A DNA stretch of 64,000 bases from Sphingomonas sp. SORGH_AS_0950 (GCF_030818415.1 NZ_JAUTAE010000003.1:1-64000), one strand, 5' to 3'. Shown: positions 35,830-45,958, numbered from the stretch's first letter. Made by a program: numbers and translations. The notes: generated from the letters alone by a model not told the origin.

Positions 35830-37077
35830 ATGACCTACACTCAAACCGCTTTCACCGGTGGGACCGGCGCCCGACCGATCACGGCCTTCTCGCGCCAGAT
35901 CGCGCGCGCACTCGAAGCAAGGCTGGAGGATGCGCCCGCTGAGGTCGACCGCAAGGCCGTTTTCGCGATCGTGAAGCGCGCGGCGCCGGCGCTTGGCATC
36001 GGAATCGGAGCGCTTCAGACCCTCGAGCATCTCATCAGCTTTACCCGCGCCGATGACTGGAAGGCGGGCCGAACTCCGATCGCATGGCCGAGCAACATCA
36101 CGCTCGCTGAATGTGCTGGCAAGACGGTCAGTGCCATCAAAGCCCGACTGCGTCAGCTTCGCGCCCTCGGCTTGATCGTCGCGAGGGATAGCGGTCATGG
36201 TCGCCGAACCGGTCGTCGCGATGACACCGGCGCGATCTCGACCGCGTTCGGACTCGACCTGTCCCCCCTCCGTATCCGCTTTGAGGAGCTGCGCGAGCTG
36301 GCCGACGTCTATTCGGCGCAATCGCGATTGTTCAAGGAGGGGCGCCAGGAGATTGCTCGGGTACGACGCATCGTCGGCCAGGCGCTCGCACAAGCCGCGG
36401 ATATGCGCCTGACCGGTCCGCACTGGCTGGCGCTGCAGGACGCGATCGAGCGGGTTGCGAGCGCGGCGGCCCATGCTCGATCACTCCGCGATAGCGAAGC
36501 CTTCACCGCTGCGATCGCGCAGCTTGCAGGCGTCGAGGATCAGGTGTCCCAGACCATCGACCGCTTTATGTTTCCTGAAGATAATAGAGGGTCGGGGTCA
36601 AAAAATGAGCCCTTCATACATATACAAACCAACCCTCACCCCATCAATGATGTACAGGCTAAGCGGGCTTGTAGTTCTGATCTGGACCCTCGAGCTTCAG
36701 CATCAGCCGAGCTCCCAGCCTCACCGTCCAATAGTCGTTTCAATGCCCGGCCGTCCGAACTGATGGAGATGTTTCCGACTACCGCCATGTACGTCGACGC
36801 ACAAAGGCCTGCCTGGTCAGACATTCACCGGGCTGCCTCACGGCTTCGCCACGATCTTGGGATCCGCATTGGCGTCTATGTCGATGCGCTTGAGAACCTC
36901 GGTCCCGACGCTGCTGCGATCGCGATCATGATAACGGCGGAGCGTCACGCACGCGGTGAAATCCGCCTCACTCCCGGCGCATACTTCACCGGAATGGTCG
37001 GGAAGGCAAAGCGCGATGAACTCGACCTGGCGAGGAGCCTTTGGGGCTTCCGGACTGAGCGCGTGGCCACACATTGA
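35830..37077 (+). CDS. repC: RepC-type plasmid replication initiator
   Basis: A 415-residue protein. FAIVKRAAPALGIGIGALQTLEHLISFT, then WPSNITLAECAGKTVSAIKARLRQL, matches the N-terminal winged-helix domain of RepC from repABC replicons. The C-terminal region (SDIHRAASRLRHDLGI; GAYFTGMVGKAKRDELDLARSLWG) matches its end. An AT-rich patch in the middle fits the known position of oriV inside repC. No repA/repB partition genes of that system precede it. RepC with an RPA-type RepA is an unusual pairing. Confidence 0.88.
   Translation: MTYTQTAFTGGTGARPITAFSRQIARALEARLEDAPAEVDRKAVFAIVKRAAPALGIGIGALQTLEHLISFTRADDWKAGRTPIAWPSNITLAECAGKTVSAIKARLRQLRALGLIVARDSGHGRRTGRRDDTGAISTAFGLDLSPLRIRFEELRELADVYSAQSRLFKEGRQEIARVRRIVGQALAQAADMRLTGPHWLALQDAIERVASAAAHARSLRDSEAFTAAIAQLAGVEDQVSQTIDRFMFPEDNRGSGSKNEPFIHIQTNPHPINDVQAKRACSSDLDPRASASAELPASPSNSRFNARPSELMEMFPTTAMYVDAQRPAWSDIHRAASRLRHDLGIRIGVYVDALENLGPDAAAIAIMITAERHARGEIRLTPGAYFTGMVGKAKRDELDLARSLWGFRTERVATH
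36564..36660. other. AT-rich patch in repC, possible internal origin
   Basis: This part of repC (reading FPEDNRGSGSKNEPFIHIQT) is clearly more AT-rich than the rest of the gene and encodes a likely linker. In repABC plasmids oriV lies in such a patch of repC. No short repeats were resolved. Confidence 0.5.
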
Positions 37078-37176
37078 GACGATGGATGTGGCGTCTGATA
37101 TCGTCCCGTGGTATATATGGACTATGCTGCGCGGTTCTCGCCACGCCGACATCCGGCCCCGTTGTAAGGACGACGG

Positions 37177-37824
37177 GTGAGAGGCCGCGCGCTTCTGGGC
37201 GGTGCGACATTGCTCGCGGCGATCACCCTTTGGCACCGACCGTCATCCGATCGCGGCCTGACCGGGGCCGATGCCTTGGGATGCAAGAGATCTGGTGATG
37301 GCTCTGTCTGCGACGCTATGGCTGGCCTGCGCCGGGTGGTCGACATGGCCTTCATCCCGCTTCGTGATCCGTCACGCCTCCCGCCGCCCGACGTGCCTGG
37401 CGCGGTCGATCCTACGATCACGCAGGCGAACATCGGCCGGACCATCTGCCGACCGGGTTATGCTCGATCGGTGCGCCCCGCCTACGCGATCACCGGACCG
37501 CTCAAGCGGCGGATGATGGCCGATCAGCATCCCGGTGAACCCCTCTCCGCCTATGAGCTGGATCACCTGATCCCGATTTCGCTTGGCGGAGCACCGCTCG
37601 ACCGTCGCGATCTCTGGCTTCAGCCGCGGCAGGGGCCGATGAATGCCGATGACAAGAATGTCCTCGCTTATGTCCTGTGGCGCCTGGTGTGCACCCGGCA
37701 GGTGCCGCTCGACGTCGCCAGATATGACATCAGTCATGATTGGACCCGCGCGTACCAACTCTATGCCACCCCTGCGAACATCAGGAAATATCACTTCCGG
37801 CACGGTGAACAGGATCGCCAATAG
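37177..37824 (+). CDS. HNH-endonuclease-like exported or membrane-anchored protein
   Basis: A 215-residue protein from GTG. The N-terminus (RALLGGATLLAAITLW) is hydrophobic and could be a signal or anchor. The core ELDHLIPISLGGAPLDRRDLWLQPRQGP has the DHxxPxSxGG and asparagine-like region of HNH nucleases, though the last His is not clear. Several Cys residues (TICRPGY, LVCTRQV) are present. It lies between repC and an SSB gene. Nuclease activity is plausible but not certain. Confidence 0.6.
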   Translation: MRGRALLGGATLLAAITLWHRPSSDRGLTGADALGCKRSGDGSVCDAMAGLRRVVDMAFIPLRDPSRLPPPDVPGAVDPTITQANIGRTICRPGYARSVRPAYAITGPLKRRMMADQHPGEPLSAYELDHLIPISLGGAPLDRRDLWLQPRQGPMNADDKNVLAYVLWRLVCTRQVPLDVARYDISHDWTRAYQLYATPANIRKYHFRHGEQDRQ

Positions 37825-37872
37825 TAGACCCTGCCCCTGCCGCCCCGGTCTTCCGCCTCAAGACAGGAGAGT

Positions 37873-38208
37873 ATGATGCCCCAGAATATCGCGGAGTTTC
37901 GGATCATTGGTCGCGTCGGCAAGATCACAGCCCGCGATCGCGTCACCTTCGTCAGCGTCGCGGCCAACTATAATCGGCGCGACGGAGACGACTGGAAGAC
38001 GGACACGCACTGGAACAGCGTCGTATGTTTCTCGAACGTCGCCACCCAAGTGGAAGCCGCTGGAAAGGGTGATCTCGTACATATCACGGGGCGGGTCCGC
38101 GAAAACCAGCACGGCGGAGCCGAGGGGACGGATACGACCTATCGGACCGAGCTGATCGCCGACACCTTCTCGATTCTGGCGAAGGCCTCCACAGACGATG
38201 CAGGATGA
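37873..38208 (+). CDS. Single-stranded DNA-binding protein-like (plasmid)
   Basis: A 111-residue OB-fold protein: FRIIGRVGKITARDRVTFVSVAANY, THWNSVVCFSNVATQVEAAGKGDLVHITGRVREN. This is the SSB pattern without the long acidic C-terminal tail. Such short SSB paralogues are common on large plasmids. A second, full-tail SSB is at 56464. Confidence 0.82.
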   Translation: MMPQNIAEFRIIGRVGKITARDRVTFVSVAANYNRRDGDDWKTDTHWNSVVCFSNVATQVEAAGKGDLVHITGRVRENQHGGAEGTDTTYRTELIADTFSILAKASTDDAG

Positions 38209-38307
38209 GGGACATGGGCGACCTTCGGCACGGCTCTGCGCGGCATCGCCGCAACCGAACCCGTGAGCCCGGTTTCTGCCCTGCCGGGTCTCGATTCTCG
38301 CCTGTGC

Positions 38308-38335
38308 GGGAGGGGCGAGCCTACGCCCCCCTCCC
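38308..38335. other. Strong hairpin in the leader of the primase-like gene
   Basis: GGGAGGGGCG and CGCCCCCCTCCC are separated by AGCCTA inside the 320-bp stretch 38209-38529, which otherwise contains no supportable gene. There is no T run. It may be a leader or mRNA-stability structure. Confidence 0.45.
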
Positions 38336-38529
38336 CTATAAGGTCGAGGCGATTTTCGTCTCGAGCCGCCCGGCCCACGCAAGGATATGGCTCATGACTC
38401 CCAGAGCCTCCGGGGTCCTGGCGAACGGCGCAGACCTGCGATCCGCGGACACGCGGACCCGGGCGGCGGAGCCTCCCCAGGAGGAGAGGGAGCGGTCTGA
38501 TCTCTGGTCCGATTTTGCCGGAGACACTC

Positions 38530-39444
38530 ATGACAGCCATCCTTCAGGCCCACAGGACGTTCCCGATGGCACGGCTGCCGCTCGACGCTGAAGTCCGCGC
38601 CAAGGCCATCGTCGAACGCCTCGGCGGAGTCTGGCGGGGAACCCACGGCGAATGCCGCTGTCCCGCCCATGACGATACCACGCCCAGCCTCAGCGTCCGG
38701 CTCGGTGATCGTGCGATCCTCTTCCACTGCTTCGCGGGCTGCTCTTCGACCGAGGTGCTCAAAGCCCTCCAGCGCCGCAATCTCCATGATCGCGGCCCGC
38801 TATCGATGCCCGAGGCCAAGCCCAAACGGGACATGGGCGCGCTGGCGCAGCGCCTCTGGAGGGCGAGCCAGCCCCTCACCACGACGCTCGCCGAGGACTA
38901 TCTGCTTGCCCGCGGCCTGTCCGGCCCCTACCCTAGGTCGCTGCGCTTCAATCCTGCCACGATCCTAGGGTCCGGCGAGACGAAGCGCATCATGCCGGCG
39001 ATGATCGCGGCGTTCGAGAACGACGAGGGCCTCGTCGCCGTCCAGCGCACCTTCCTCGATCCGCTGGATGTGCTCCGCAGGCCGATCCCGAAACCGAAGG
39101 TGTCGCTCGGCCTTCTAGGGACAGCCGCCATCCGTCTCGCACCCGCGACCGACGAATTGGGCTTGGTTGAGGGCACCGAAGATGGCCTTTCGGTGATGGC
39201 ATGGTTCGGCACGCCGACCTGGGCATTGGCCGGTGTCGAGCGACTGGCTTTCGTCGCGATCCCCGAGAAGGTCCGGCGCGTGACTGTGTACAGCGACCGC
39301 GGCCGAGCGGCCGAGCGGCTGTTTAAGAAGTCGCGCGACCATCTGGCAGCAAACGGCCGGGAGGTCATCAACCGTCCCCCGCCTGACGGCTTCGGCGACT
39401 GGAACGAGGCGTGGCGGGCGCGGCTGCGCGCCCAGCAGCAATAG
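38530..39444 (+). CDS. Primase-like CHC2 zinc-finger/Toprim protein
   Basis: A 304-residue protein. ECRCPAHDDTTPSLSV with LFHCFAGCS gives the CHC2 zinc ligands of DnaG-type primases. A Toprim-like domain follows: ELGLVEGTEDGLSVMAWFG with the acidic residues, and VYSDRGRAAERL. ATG 38530 was chosen since GGAG lies six bases upstream. It probably primes plasmid or conjugative DNA replication. Confidence 0.82.
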   Translation: MTAILQAHRTFPMARLPLDAEVRAKAIVERLGGVWRGTHGECRCPAHDDTTPSLSVRLGDRAILFHCFAGCSSTEVLKALQRRNLHDRGPLSMPEAKPKRDMGALAQRLWRASQPLTTTLAEDYLLARGLSGPYPRSLRFNPATILGSGETKRIMPAMIAAFENDEGLVAVQRTFLDPLDVLRRPIPKPKVSLGLLGTAAIRLAPATDELGLVEGTEDGLSVMAWFGTPTWALAGVERLAFVAIPEKVRRVTVYSDRGRAAERLFKKSRDHLAANGREVINRPPPDGFGDWNEAWRARLRAQQQ

Positions 39445-39566
39445 ATCGACGGCTCTGCGGGGATTAACCTCCCGGCACGAGGCCGGGCACCCGACCATGA
39501 GAGGAGAGGAAGCCTTCGGCTTGTCGGTCCGGTGATGAGCACCGGGCGACAGAACGGAGGCCCTCG

Positions 39567-42500
39567 ATGCGTACCTCAGCCGCAGCTCTCGAACTCGATT
39601 TCACCGAACCCTCGATCACGGCCGCCAAGGCGGTTGCGCACACCATCGCCCGGAACGGCACGCTCCAGCGGGACACGCTGCTATGGATTATGGAACAGGC
39701 TTATGGCGTTTCGTCGGCCGATGGTCGCTGGTCGATCCGCGATGCCTATGATATGCTCGAACTCGCCGAGGTCATGCACCTCGCAACGGCCGATCTCCCT
39801 GTCGCGCCCGATGCCTGCCTCGCCGCGCTCGTTGACCTGATCGCACACCTGCCGACCCATAGCGTCCGCAGCGAGGAGCAGATCGCGCTCCAGCAATTCT
39901 CCACCCCTGCCCCGATCGCCTATCTCGCCGCCCTGGCTGCGCGGATCACAGCTACCGACCTGGTGCTCGAACCATCGGCCGGCACCGGCCTGCTGGCCGT
40001 CTTCGCGCGCCGCGCCGGTGCCCGGCTCGTCCTGAACGAGATCGATCCCCGCCGGGCCGAGATGTTGGAAGCCGCCTTCCCCGGCGTTCCCGTCACGCGG
40101 CACGATGCCGAACTGATCCACGACCTCCTTGCGCCGGCGATCCGGCCGACCGCGGTGCTCATCAATCCGCCCTTCTCGCGCAGCATCGGTCGCCACGCCG
40201 ACCCGCTCGCGGCCTTCCGCCATCTCCGCGCCGCGCTGGCACGCCTCTCTCCCGGCGGGCGCTGCGCTGCGATCCTCCCCGACCGTGTCGATACGTCGAG
40301 CCGCGCGTGGGCGAAGGCCACGGAGGGGTGCACGCTGACCCTGCATCTCGAGCTGCCGGCGAATGCCTATGCGAAGCATGGCACGAACCAGACCGTGAAG
40401 ATCATGGTGCTGGAAAAGGGCCGCGGCGACGAGGCCGAGCTGTTGCGATGCGCCACCCTCGGCGACGCCGTTGCTGCGATCGCCGCTGCGACCCTGGCGC
40501 AGGCAACCGCGTCGGCCCCGCGCCCGTCCACATTTCTGGCCCGTCCCGCACCGCAGTCCTCGCTGCTCGGCGGGCTCGCTGGCAGACCGCGCTTGAGCGC
40601 GCCGACGCCGAAAGTCGCCCCGGCCCTAGCCCCGAAGCCGATCGACTATAGCGTGTTCGCCGAGCCGCTGCCGACGGGCGAGGCGGTGGGCGTCTATCTT
40701 CCCTATCGGCCCAGCCGCATCGCGATCGCCTGCGCCGCGACGCATCCCACCGCGCTGGTGGAATCGATCGCGATGGGGTCGATCATGGCACCGCGGCCGT
40801 CCTATGTCCCGACCCTGTCCGCGGCCGTCGTCGACGCGAAGCTGCTGTCCGACGCGCAGCTCGAGACGCTGATCTATGCCGGCGACGCCTTCGAGCGTGA
40901 CCTTCCCGGTCTGTTCAGCCCCGCGCAGGAGGGCCTCTCGCTCACCCCCGATCCAGAGGGGCGCCGCTATCGCACCGGGTTCTTTCTCGGCGACGGCACC
41001 GGCGTCGGCAAGGGGCGGCAGATCGCCAGCATCATCCTCGATCAATGGCTGCGCGGCCGTCGCAAGCACATCTGGATTTCGAAAACCGAGACGTTGCTGG
41101 AGGATGCGCGGCGCGACTGGACTGCGGTCGGCGGTCTGGCCCTCGACATCCAGCATCTCAACCAGTGGAAGCTCGGCACCCCGATCGCCGCTGGCGAGGG
41201 CATCCTGTTCCTGACCTATGCGACGCTGCGCTCCAATCGCGGCGACAAGGCCACCCGGCTCCAGCAGATCCTCGATTGGCTGGGCGACGACTATGAGGGC
41301 ATGGTCGTGTTCGACGAGGCCCATGAAATGGCCGGTGTCGCTGGTGGCGAAGGCCGGTTCGGCACCAAGGACGGCTCGGACCAGGGCATCGCCGGCGTGC
41401 GGCTCCAGAACCTCCTGCCGCGTGCGCGCGTCCTATATGTCTCGGCGACCGGGGCCTCCGACGTCAACAATCTGGCCTATGCGACGCGGCTCGGACTCTG
41501 GGGGCCGGGCACGGCCTTCGCCGACCGGCGCACCTTCGTCGACTCCCTTCGCCGTGGCGGGATCGCGGCGATGGAGCTGATCGCCCGCGATCTTAAAATG
41601 CAGGGTCTCTACGTCGCCCGGGCGCTCAGCTTCGCGGGTGTCGAATATGACGTCCTCGAACACCAGCTCACCCCCGACCAGATCGAGGTCTATGATGCCT
41701 ATGCCGACGCCTGGGCGGTCATCCATGCGAACCTGCGTGCGGCGCTCGAGGCGACGCGCGTCACCGACAGCTTCTCCAAGGAAACCTATAATAGCGGCGC
41801 CAAGGCGGCCGCGCTGTCGGTCTTCGAATCCACCAAGCAGCGGTTCTTCTGCCAGCTTCTGCTCGATATGAAGCTGCCCGCGCTGATCCCCGCGATCCGG
41901 GCCGACGTCGACCGCGGCGAGAGCGCGGTGATCCAGCTCGTCTCGACCTCCGAGGCGATGCTCGACCGGGCGCTGGCCGCGCTCACGCCGGAGGAGCGCG
42001 CGAACCTCGACATCGAACTGTCGCCTCGCGAGTTCCTCATGTCCTATTTAAAGGCCGCCTTCCCGGTGCGGCAGATGAAGACCTTCGTCGACGACAACGG
42101 CAAGACGCGCTCCGAACCCTTCTCGGATGCCGATGGGCGCCCGGTATTCAGCCAGGAAGCGCTCGCGATGCGCGACAATCTGATCGAGCAGCTTTGCGCC
42201 CTCCCCGTCGTCGGCTCCGCGCTCGACCATATCATTGCGCATTTCGGCACCGACGCCGTGGCCGAGGTGACGGGGCGCAGCCGGCGCATCGTCGTCGATG
42301 CCCATGGCCGGCAGCGCGTCGAAAGCCGCTCGTCCCGCACCAATCTCGTCGAAACCGATGCCTTCATGCGCGGCGCGAAGAAGATCCTGATCTTCTCCGA
42401 TGCCGGCGGAACTGGCCGCAGCTACCATGCGAGCCTGACGTGCGAGAACCAGACGCGCCGCAACCACTATCTGCTCGAACCCGGCTGGCGCGCTGACGCC

Positions 42501-43787
42501 GCCATCCAGGGGCTTGGCCGTACCCACCGCACCCATCAGGCGAGCGCGCCGCTGTTCCGGCCCGTCTCGACCGACTGCCGGGGCGAACGGCGCTTCATCT
42601 CGACCATCGCGCGCCGTCTCGACAGCCTGGGTGCGCTTACCCGCGGTCAGCGGCAGACCGGCGGGCAGGGCCTGTTCGATCCGCGCGACAATCTCGAGAG
42701 CGATTATGCCAAGGAGTCGCTCGTCCAATGGTTCCGGCTCCTCGCCGACGGCAAGCTGCGTTCGACCAGCCTGGCCGAGTTCCAGCGGCTCACCGGCCTC
42801 GAGCTGGAGGGTGAAGGTGGCGGCCTGAAGGAAGATCTGCCGCCCATCCAGCGCTGGCTAAACCGCATCCTGGCACTGCGCATTGCGCTCCAGAACGCGA
42901 TTTTCGACGAGTATCTCGGCCTGATCGAGGCACGCGTCGAGGCCGCCCGGGAGGCGGGCACGCTCGATCTCGGCGTCGAGAGCATCAATGCCGAGCGCAT
43001 CACCATCCTCGATCGCACCGTCATCCGGCGCGATGCGACCAGCGGTGCCGAGACCGAAATCCTCCGGCTCGAAACGGAAGAGCGCTACAAGCCGATCGCA
43101 CTCGAACGCGCCGCGCAGATGCTCGGCGACGATGCCCGTCCGATCGTCAACCGGAAGTCGGGCAAGGCCGCGATCCGGTGCAACACCTATTCGCTGACCG
43201 ATGACGATGGCGAGATCGTTTATCGCTACGAGCTGATCCGCCCGACCAGAACCGAGCGGATGCGCCAGGACCTCCTCCTCGAAACCATGTGGGAGGAAGT
43301 GGACGGGGACGAGTGGGCGGCCTTGTGGGCGGCCGAGGTGGCGGAGATGACCGGCAAGACCCGCACCAGCACGCTCTACCTCGTCACCGGGTTGCTCCTG
43401 CCGGTCTGGGACCGCCTCCCCGACGATCATGTCCAGGTCTGGCGCCTCAATACCGACGATGGCCAGTCCCTGCTCGGCCGCATCGTGCCGGCGCCCCTCG
43501 TCGCGAAGCTCGCCGATGCCTTCGGGATCGCCGCGACCATCAACGTCTCCGGTGCCGAGACGTCCGCCCATGTCCTGTCGAGCGGTGAAATCGCCACCAT
43601 CGGTGCGTACCGGCTGAAGCGCAGCCTGGTCGGGGGCCAGCAGCGGCTCGAACTCCTCGACTGGCCGCATACGCGGCTCGCCGAGCTGAAGGCGGCCGGA
43701 TGCTTCACCGAGATCATCCAGCACAAGACGCGGATGTTCGTGCCGGTCGCGACCGCCGCAGCCGTGATCGACCGCATCGCCGCCTGA
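39567..43787 (+). CDS. Methyltransferase / strawberry-notch helicase fusion
   Basis: A 1406-residue protein. Residues about 110-290 form a class I methyltransferase: LVLEPSAGTGLLAVFARR for SAM and INPPFSRS, the NPPF motif of adenine-N6 DNA methylases. Then a superfamily 2 helicase: GDGTGVGKGRQIASIILDQW (about 472) as Walker A, MVVFDEAHEMAG (about 578) as Walker B. The strawberry-notch C-terminal domain follows (SDAGGTGRSYHASL, EPGWRADAAIQGLGRTHRTHQ). Very common on large alphaproteobacterial plasmids. Proposed roles are anti-restriction or DNA modification, but none is established. Confidence 0.88.
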   Translation: MRTSAAALELDFTEPSITAAKAVAHTIARNGTLQRDTLLWIMEQAYGVSSADGRWSIRDAYDMLELAEVMHLATADLPVAPDACLAALVDLIAHLPTHSVRSEEQIALQQFSTPAPIAYLAALAARITATDLVLEPSAGTGLLAVFARRAGARLVLNEIDPRRAEMLEAAFPGVPVTRHDAELIHDLLAPAIRPTAVLINPPFSRSIGRHADPLAAFRHLRAALARLSPGGRCAAILPDRVDTSSRAWAKATEGCTLTLHLELPANAYAKHGTNQTVKIMVLEKGRGDEAELLRCATLGDAVAAIAAATLAQATASAPRPSTFLARPAPQSSLLGGLAGRPRLSAPTPKVAPALAPKPIDYSVFAEPLPTGEAVGVYLPYRPSRIAIACAATHPTALVESIAMGSIMAPRPSYVPTLSAAVVDAKLLSDAQLETLIYAGDAFERDLPGLFSPAQEGLSLTPDPEGRRYRTGFFLGDGTGVGKGRQIASIILDQWLRGRRKHIWISKTETLLEDARRDWTAVGGLALDIQHLNQWKLGTPIAAGEGILFLTYATLRSNRGDKATRLQQILDWLGDDYEGMVVFDEAHEMAGVAGGEGRFGTKDGSDQGIAGVRLQNLLPRARVLYVSATGASDVNNLAYATRLGLWGPGTAFADRRTFVDSLRRGGIAAMELIARDLKMQGLYVARALSFAGVEYDVLEHQLTPDQIEVYDAYADAWAVIHANLRAALEATRVTDSFSKETYNSGAKAAALSVFESTKQRFFCQLLLDMKLPALIPAIRADVDRGESAVIQLVSTSEAMLDRALAALTPEERANLDIELSPREFLMSYLKAAFPVRQMKTFVDDNGKTRSEPFSDADGRPVFSQEALAMRDNLIEQLCALPVVGSALDHIIAHFGTDAVAEVTGRSRRIVVDAHGRQRVESRSSRTNLVETDAFMRGAKKILIFSDAGGTGRSYHASLTCENQTRRNHYLLEPGWRADAAIQGLGRTHRTHQASAPLFRPVSTDCRGERRFISTIARRLDSLGALTRGQRQTGGQGLFDPRDNLESDYAKESLVQWFRLLADGKLRSTSLAEFQRLTGLELEGEGGGLKEDLPPIQRWLNRILALRIALQNAIFDEYLGLIEARVEAAREAGTLDLGVESINAERITILDRTVIRRDATSGAETEILRLETEERYKPIALERAAQMLGDDARPIVNRKSGKAAIRCNTYSLTDDDGEIVYRYELIRPTRTERMRQDLLLETMWEEVDGDEWAALWAAEVAEMTGKTRTSTLYLVTGLLLPVWDRLPDDHVQVWRLNTDDGQSLLGRIVPAPLVAKLADAFGIAATINVSGAETSAHVLSSGEIATIGAYRLKRSLVGGQQRLELLDWPHTRLAELKAAGCFTEIIQHKTRMFVPVATAAAVIDRIAA

Positions 43788-43912
43788 CCCCCGAAAGGCT
43801 CTCTTCCCGCCCCGGCGAGGGAGGGGAGGGAGCCTTCGGCTTGATGAGCTTGGCGGTGCCGGGCTCGCGCGACCGTGAGGTGCGGCGCGCCACACATCAA
43901 GGAGTATGACCG

Positions 43913-45958
43913 ATGATCCGGATGGTAAAAGTCAAGAACCTCTCGCTCTCGAAGTCCAATGTCCGTCAGCGGAATCGTGAAGTCGGCCTGGAAGAACTGG
44001 CCGAAAGCATTGACCGGAACGGCCTTCTGCAAAACCTGGTGGTCACGCCGCTCAAGAAGGCCGGCACGTTCACCGTGAAGGCGGGTGGTCGGCGCCTGCG
44101 CGCGATCCAGCTCCTGATCGACCGCGGCACGCTGCCCGTGGACCACGAGGTCCCTGTGCTCGTCCTCGCCGGCGAGGAGGCCGCATCGGTCGGAGCCAGC
44201 CTCGCGGAAAACCGCCAGCGCGCGCCGATGAACCCGGCCGACGATTGCGACGCCTTCCGGACGCTGATCGAGGAGTTCGGCATGACCGTCGACCAGGTCG
44301 CGATCCAGCAGGTTGTGTCCGTGCGCTTCGTCGAACAGCGCCTCGCCCTCGCCAATCTCGCCCCTGCAATCTTCGAGGCGCTGGGCGCCGGCGAGATCAC
44401 GCTGGCTGTTGCCCAGGCTTACGCGGTTCGAGCCGATACCGATCTACAGGCGCGCGTCTTCGAGCAGATGCAGCGGGCCTATCACGGCAACAACCCCGAT
44501 AATATCCGGCGGGCGATGCTGAACGGCACCGTCAAGGGGAACGACGCCAAGGCCCGCTTCGTCGGGCGCGAGGCGTATCTCGCGGCAGGCGGTCGCATCG
44601 CGGGCGACCTGTTCGCGACCGAAGCCGAGGAGAATTGGGTCGACGTCGATGTGCTTGAGGCCATGGCGACCCAGAAGCTGGAAGCGGCCGCGGCCGAGCT
44701 GGCGCAGGACCAGGGTCTCGGCTTCGTCACGCCGATCGCAGCAACCCACGTCCCCTACGACATCGAGCGCCGGCTCCACGAGTTCCACGCCCCTGTACGG
44801 GCACTCACCGAGGAGGAAACCGCCCGCGTCGAAGCGCTGTCGGTCGAGAATGACGCGCTGGTCGAGCAGCTCGAGCAGGGATTGTCGGAAGGGAGCGTCG
44901 AGGCCCAGGCGGCCGAAGCGCGCTTGACTGACATCGAGCGCGAACTGAACGAGATCCAGGCCGCCCGCCGTGCGATCGATCCGGCGCTGAAGGCGCAGCT
45001 CGGCACCTTCGTCTATATCGGCGGTGACGGCGGGGTCCGCGTTCATGCCCGCCTCTTCAGCGAACAGCCGTTGGTCGATCCTAATGCCCCGCCCAAGGTT
45101 TCGGGCGGCAGCGCGGTGACGGAATCTGGCAACGATGCGGACGGCGACGTCGACCATGGTCCGAAGCTCAGCGCGGCCCTGGTCGATGAACTGGCGACCC
45201 AGCGCCGTCAGATCCTGGTCGCGCATCTCGCCAGCGACCAGGCCCTTGCTCTCGACCTGACCATCTTCCTGATGGCGCAGAACGTCGTCTTCGAACACAG
45301 CTTCATCCGCGACCACTCGACGTTGAAGGTCGGGGCCGCCAGCTTCCCCATCTCCGCCTTTCGGGACGAGGGGTCGATGGCCTCGCAGACCATCGACGAT
45401 CAGCGCCAGAAGCTCGACACGAGCTGGGCGGGCTATGACACCATGACGCAGCGGTTCGATGCCTTCCGCGCGCTCGACGACGAAGCTCGGGGTGCCTGGG
45501 TCGCCTTCGCCGTCGCCCGCACGCTGGAGCCCACGCTGAACGTCGCCGATGGCTACCGGAGCAACGGCTTCCACGACCATCTCGGCCGCCTGCTCGGCAT
45601 CCAGGTCGAACATTGGTGGCGCCCGACCGCCGAGAACTTCTTCGGCCGCGTCAAGAAGGACGTCATGCTCGACGCGCTCTACGAGATCGGCGGGCCTACC
45701 TTACGCGGTCGCTACAAGGACGCCAAGAAGGGGGACCTCGCCCGCACCTGCGCGTCGCTCTGCAACGGCCAGGGCATCGTCGAGGCGGAAATCCGCGAGA
45801 AGGCGAGCGCCTGGTTGCCCGACGTGATGCGCTTCGATGGCATCGAGAAGCCCTCGCCGCTGCACTCGACCTTTAACGCTGACGACGAGGATGACGGCGA
45901 TCCCGCCGACGAGGAGGATCTCGATGAGGATCACGAGGGATTGAGCCAGGCGGCCTGA
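43913..45958 (+). CDS. Large ParB/RepB-like protein
   Basis: A 681-residue protein. The N-terminal 110 residues are a ParB/sulfiredoxin-like domain (VKAGGRRLRAIQLL; ENRQRAPMNPADDCDAF); the GERR-type motif appears as GGRR. An HTH region follows (MTVDQVAIQQVVSVRFVEQRLALANL). The middle has a coiled coil (VEQLEQGLSEGSVEAQAAEARL) and the C-terminus is acidic (NADDEDDGDPADEEDL). It is over twice the size of partition ParBs, and no ParA is next to it. It may act in plasmid maintenance or regulation instead of segregation. Confidence 0.85.
   Translation: MIRMVKVKNLSLSKSNVRQRNREVGLEELAESIDRNGLLQNLVVTPLKKAGTFTVKAGGRRLRAIQLLIDRGTLPVDHEVPVLVLAGEEAASVGASLAENRQRAPMNPADDCDAFRTLIEEFGMTVDQVAIQQVVSVRFVEQRLALANLAPAIFEALGAGEITLAVAQAYAVRADTDLQARVFEQMQRAYHGNNPDNIRRAMLNGTVKGNDAKARFVGREAYLAAGGRIAGDLFATEAEENWVDVDVLEAMATQKLEAAAAELAQDQGLGFVTPIAATHVPYDIERRLHEFHAPVRALTEEETARVEALSVENDALVEQLEQGLSEGSVEAQAAEARLTDIERELNEIQAARRAIDPALKAQLGTFVYIGGDGGVRVHARLFSEQPLVDPNAPPKVSGGSAVTESGNDADGDVDHGPKLSAALVDELATQRRQILVAHLASDQALALDLTIFLMAQNVVFEHSFIRDHSTLKVGAASFPISAFRDEGSMASQTIDDQRQKLDTSWAGYDTMTQRFDAFRALDDEARGAWVAFAVARTLEPTLNVADGYRSNGFHDHLGRLLGIQVEHWWRPTAENFFGRVKKDVMLDALYEIGGPTLRGRYKDAKKGDLARTCASLCNGQGIVEAEIREKASAWLPDVMRFDGIEKPSPLHSTFNADDEDDGDPADEEDLDEDHEGLSQAA

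Noticed and set aside
38205..38591. A 128-codon plus-strand gene after the small SSB
   Set aside because: Low-complexity sequence across a hairpin leader, and it overlaps the primase-like gene in another frame.
42858..43895. A 345-codon minus-strand frame
   Set aside because: Shadow of the methylase-helicase gene; no domain and no ribosome site.
44444..45613. A 389-codon minus-strand frame
   Set aside because: Shadow of the ParB-like gene.
43913..45958. Classical ParB partition system
   Set aside because: The protein is far larger than partition ParBs and no parA or parS-like repeat is seen next to it.
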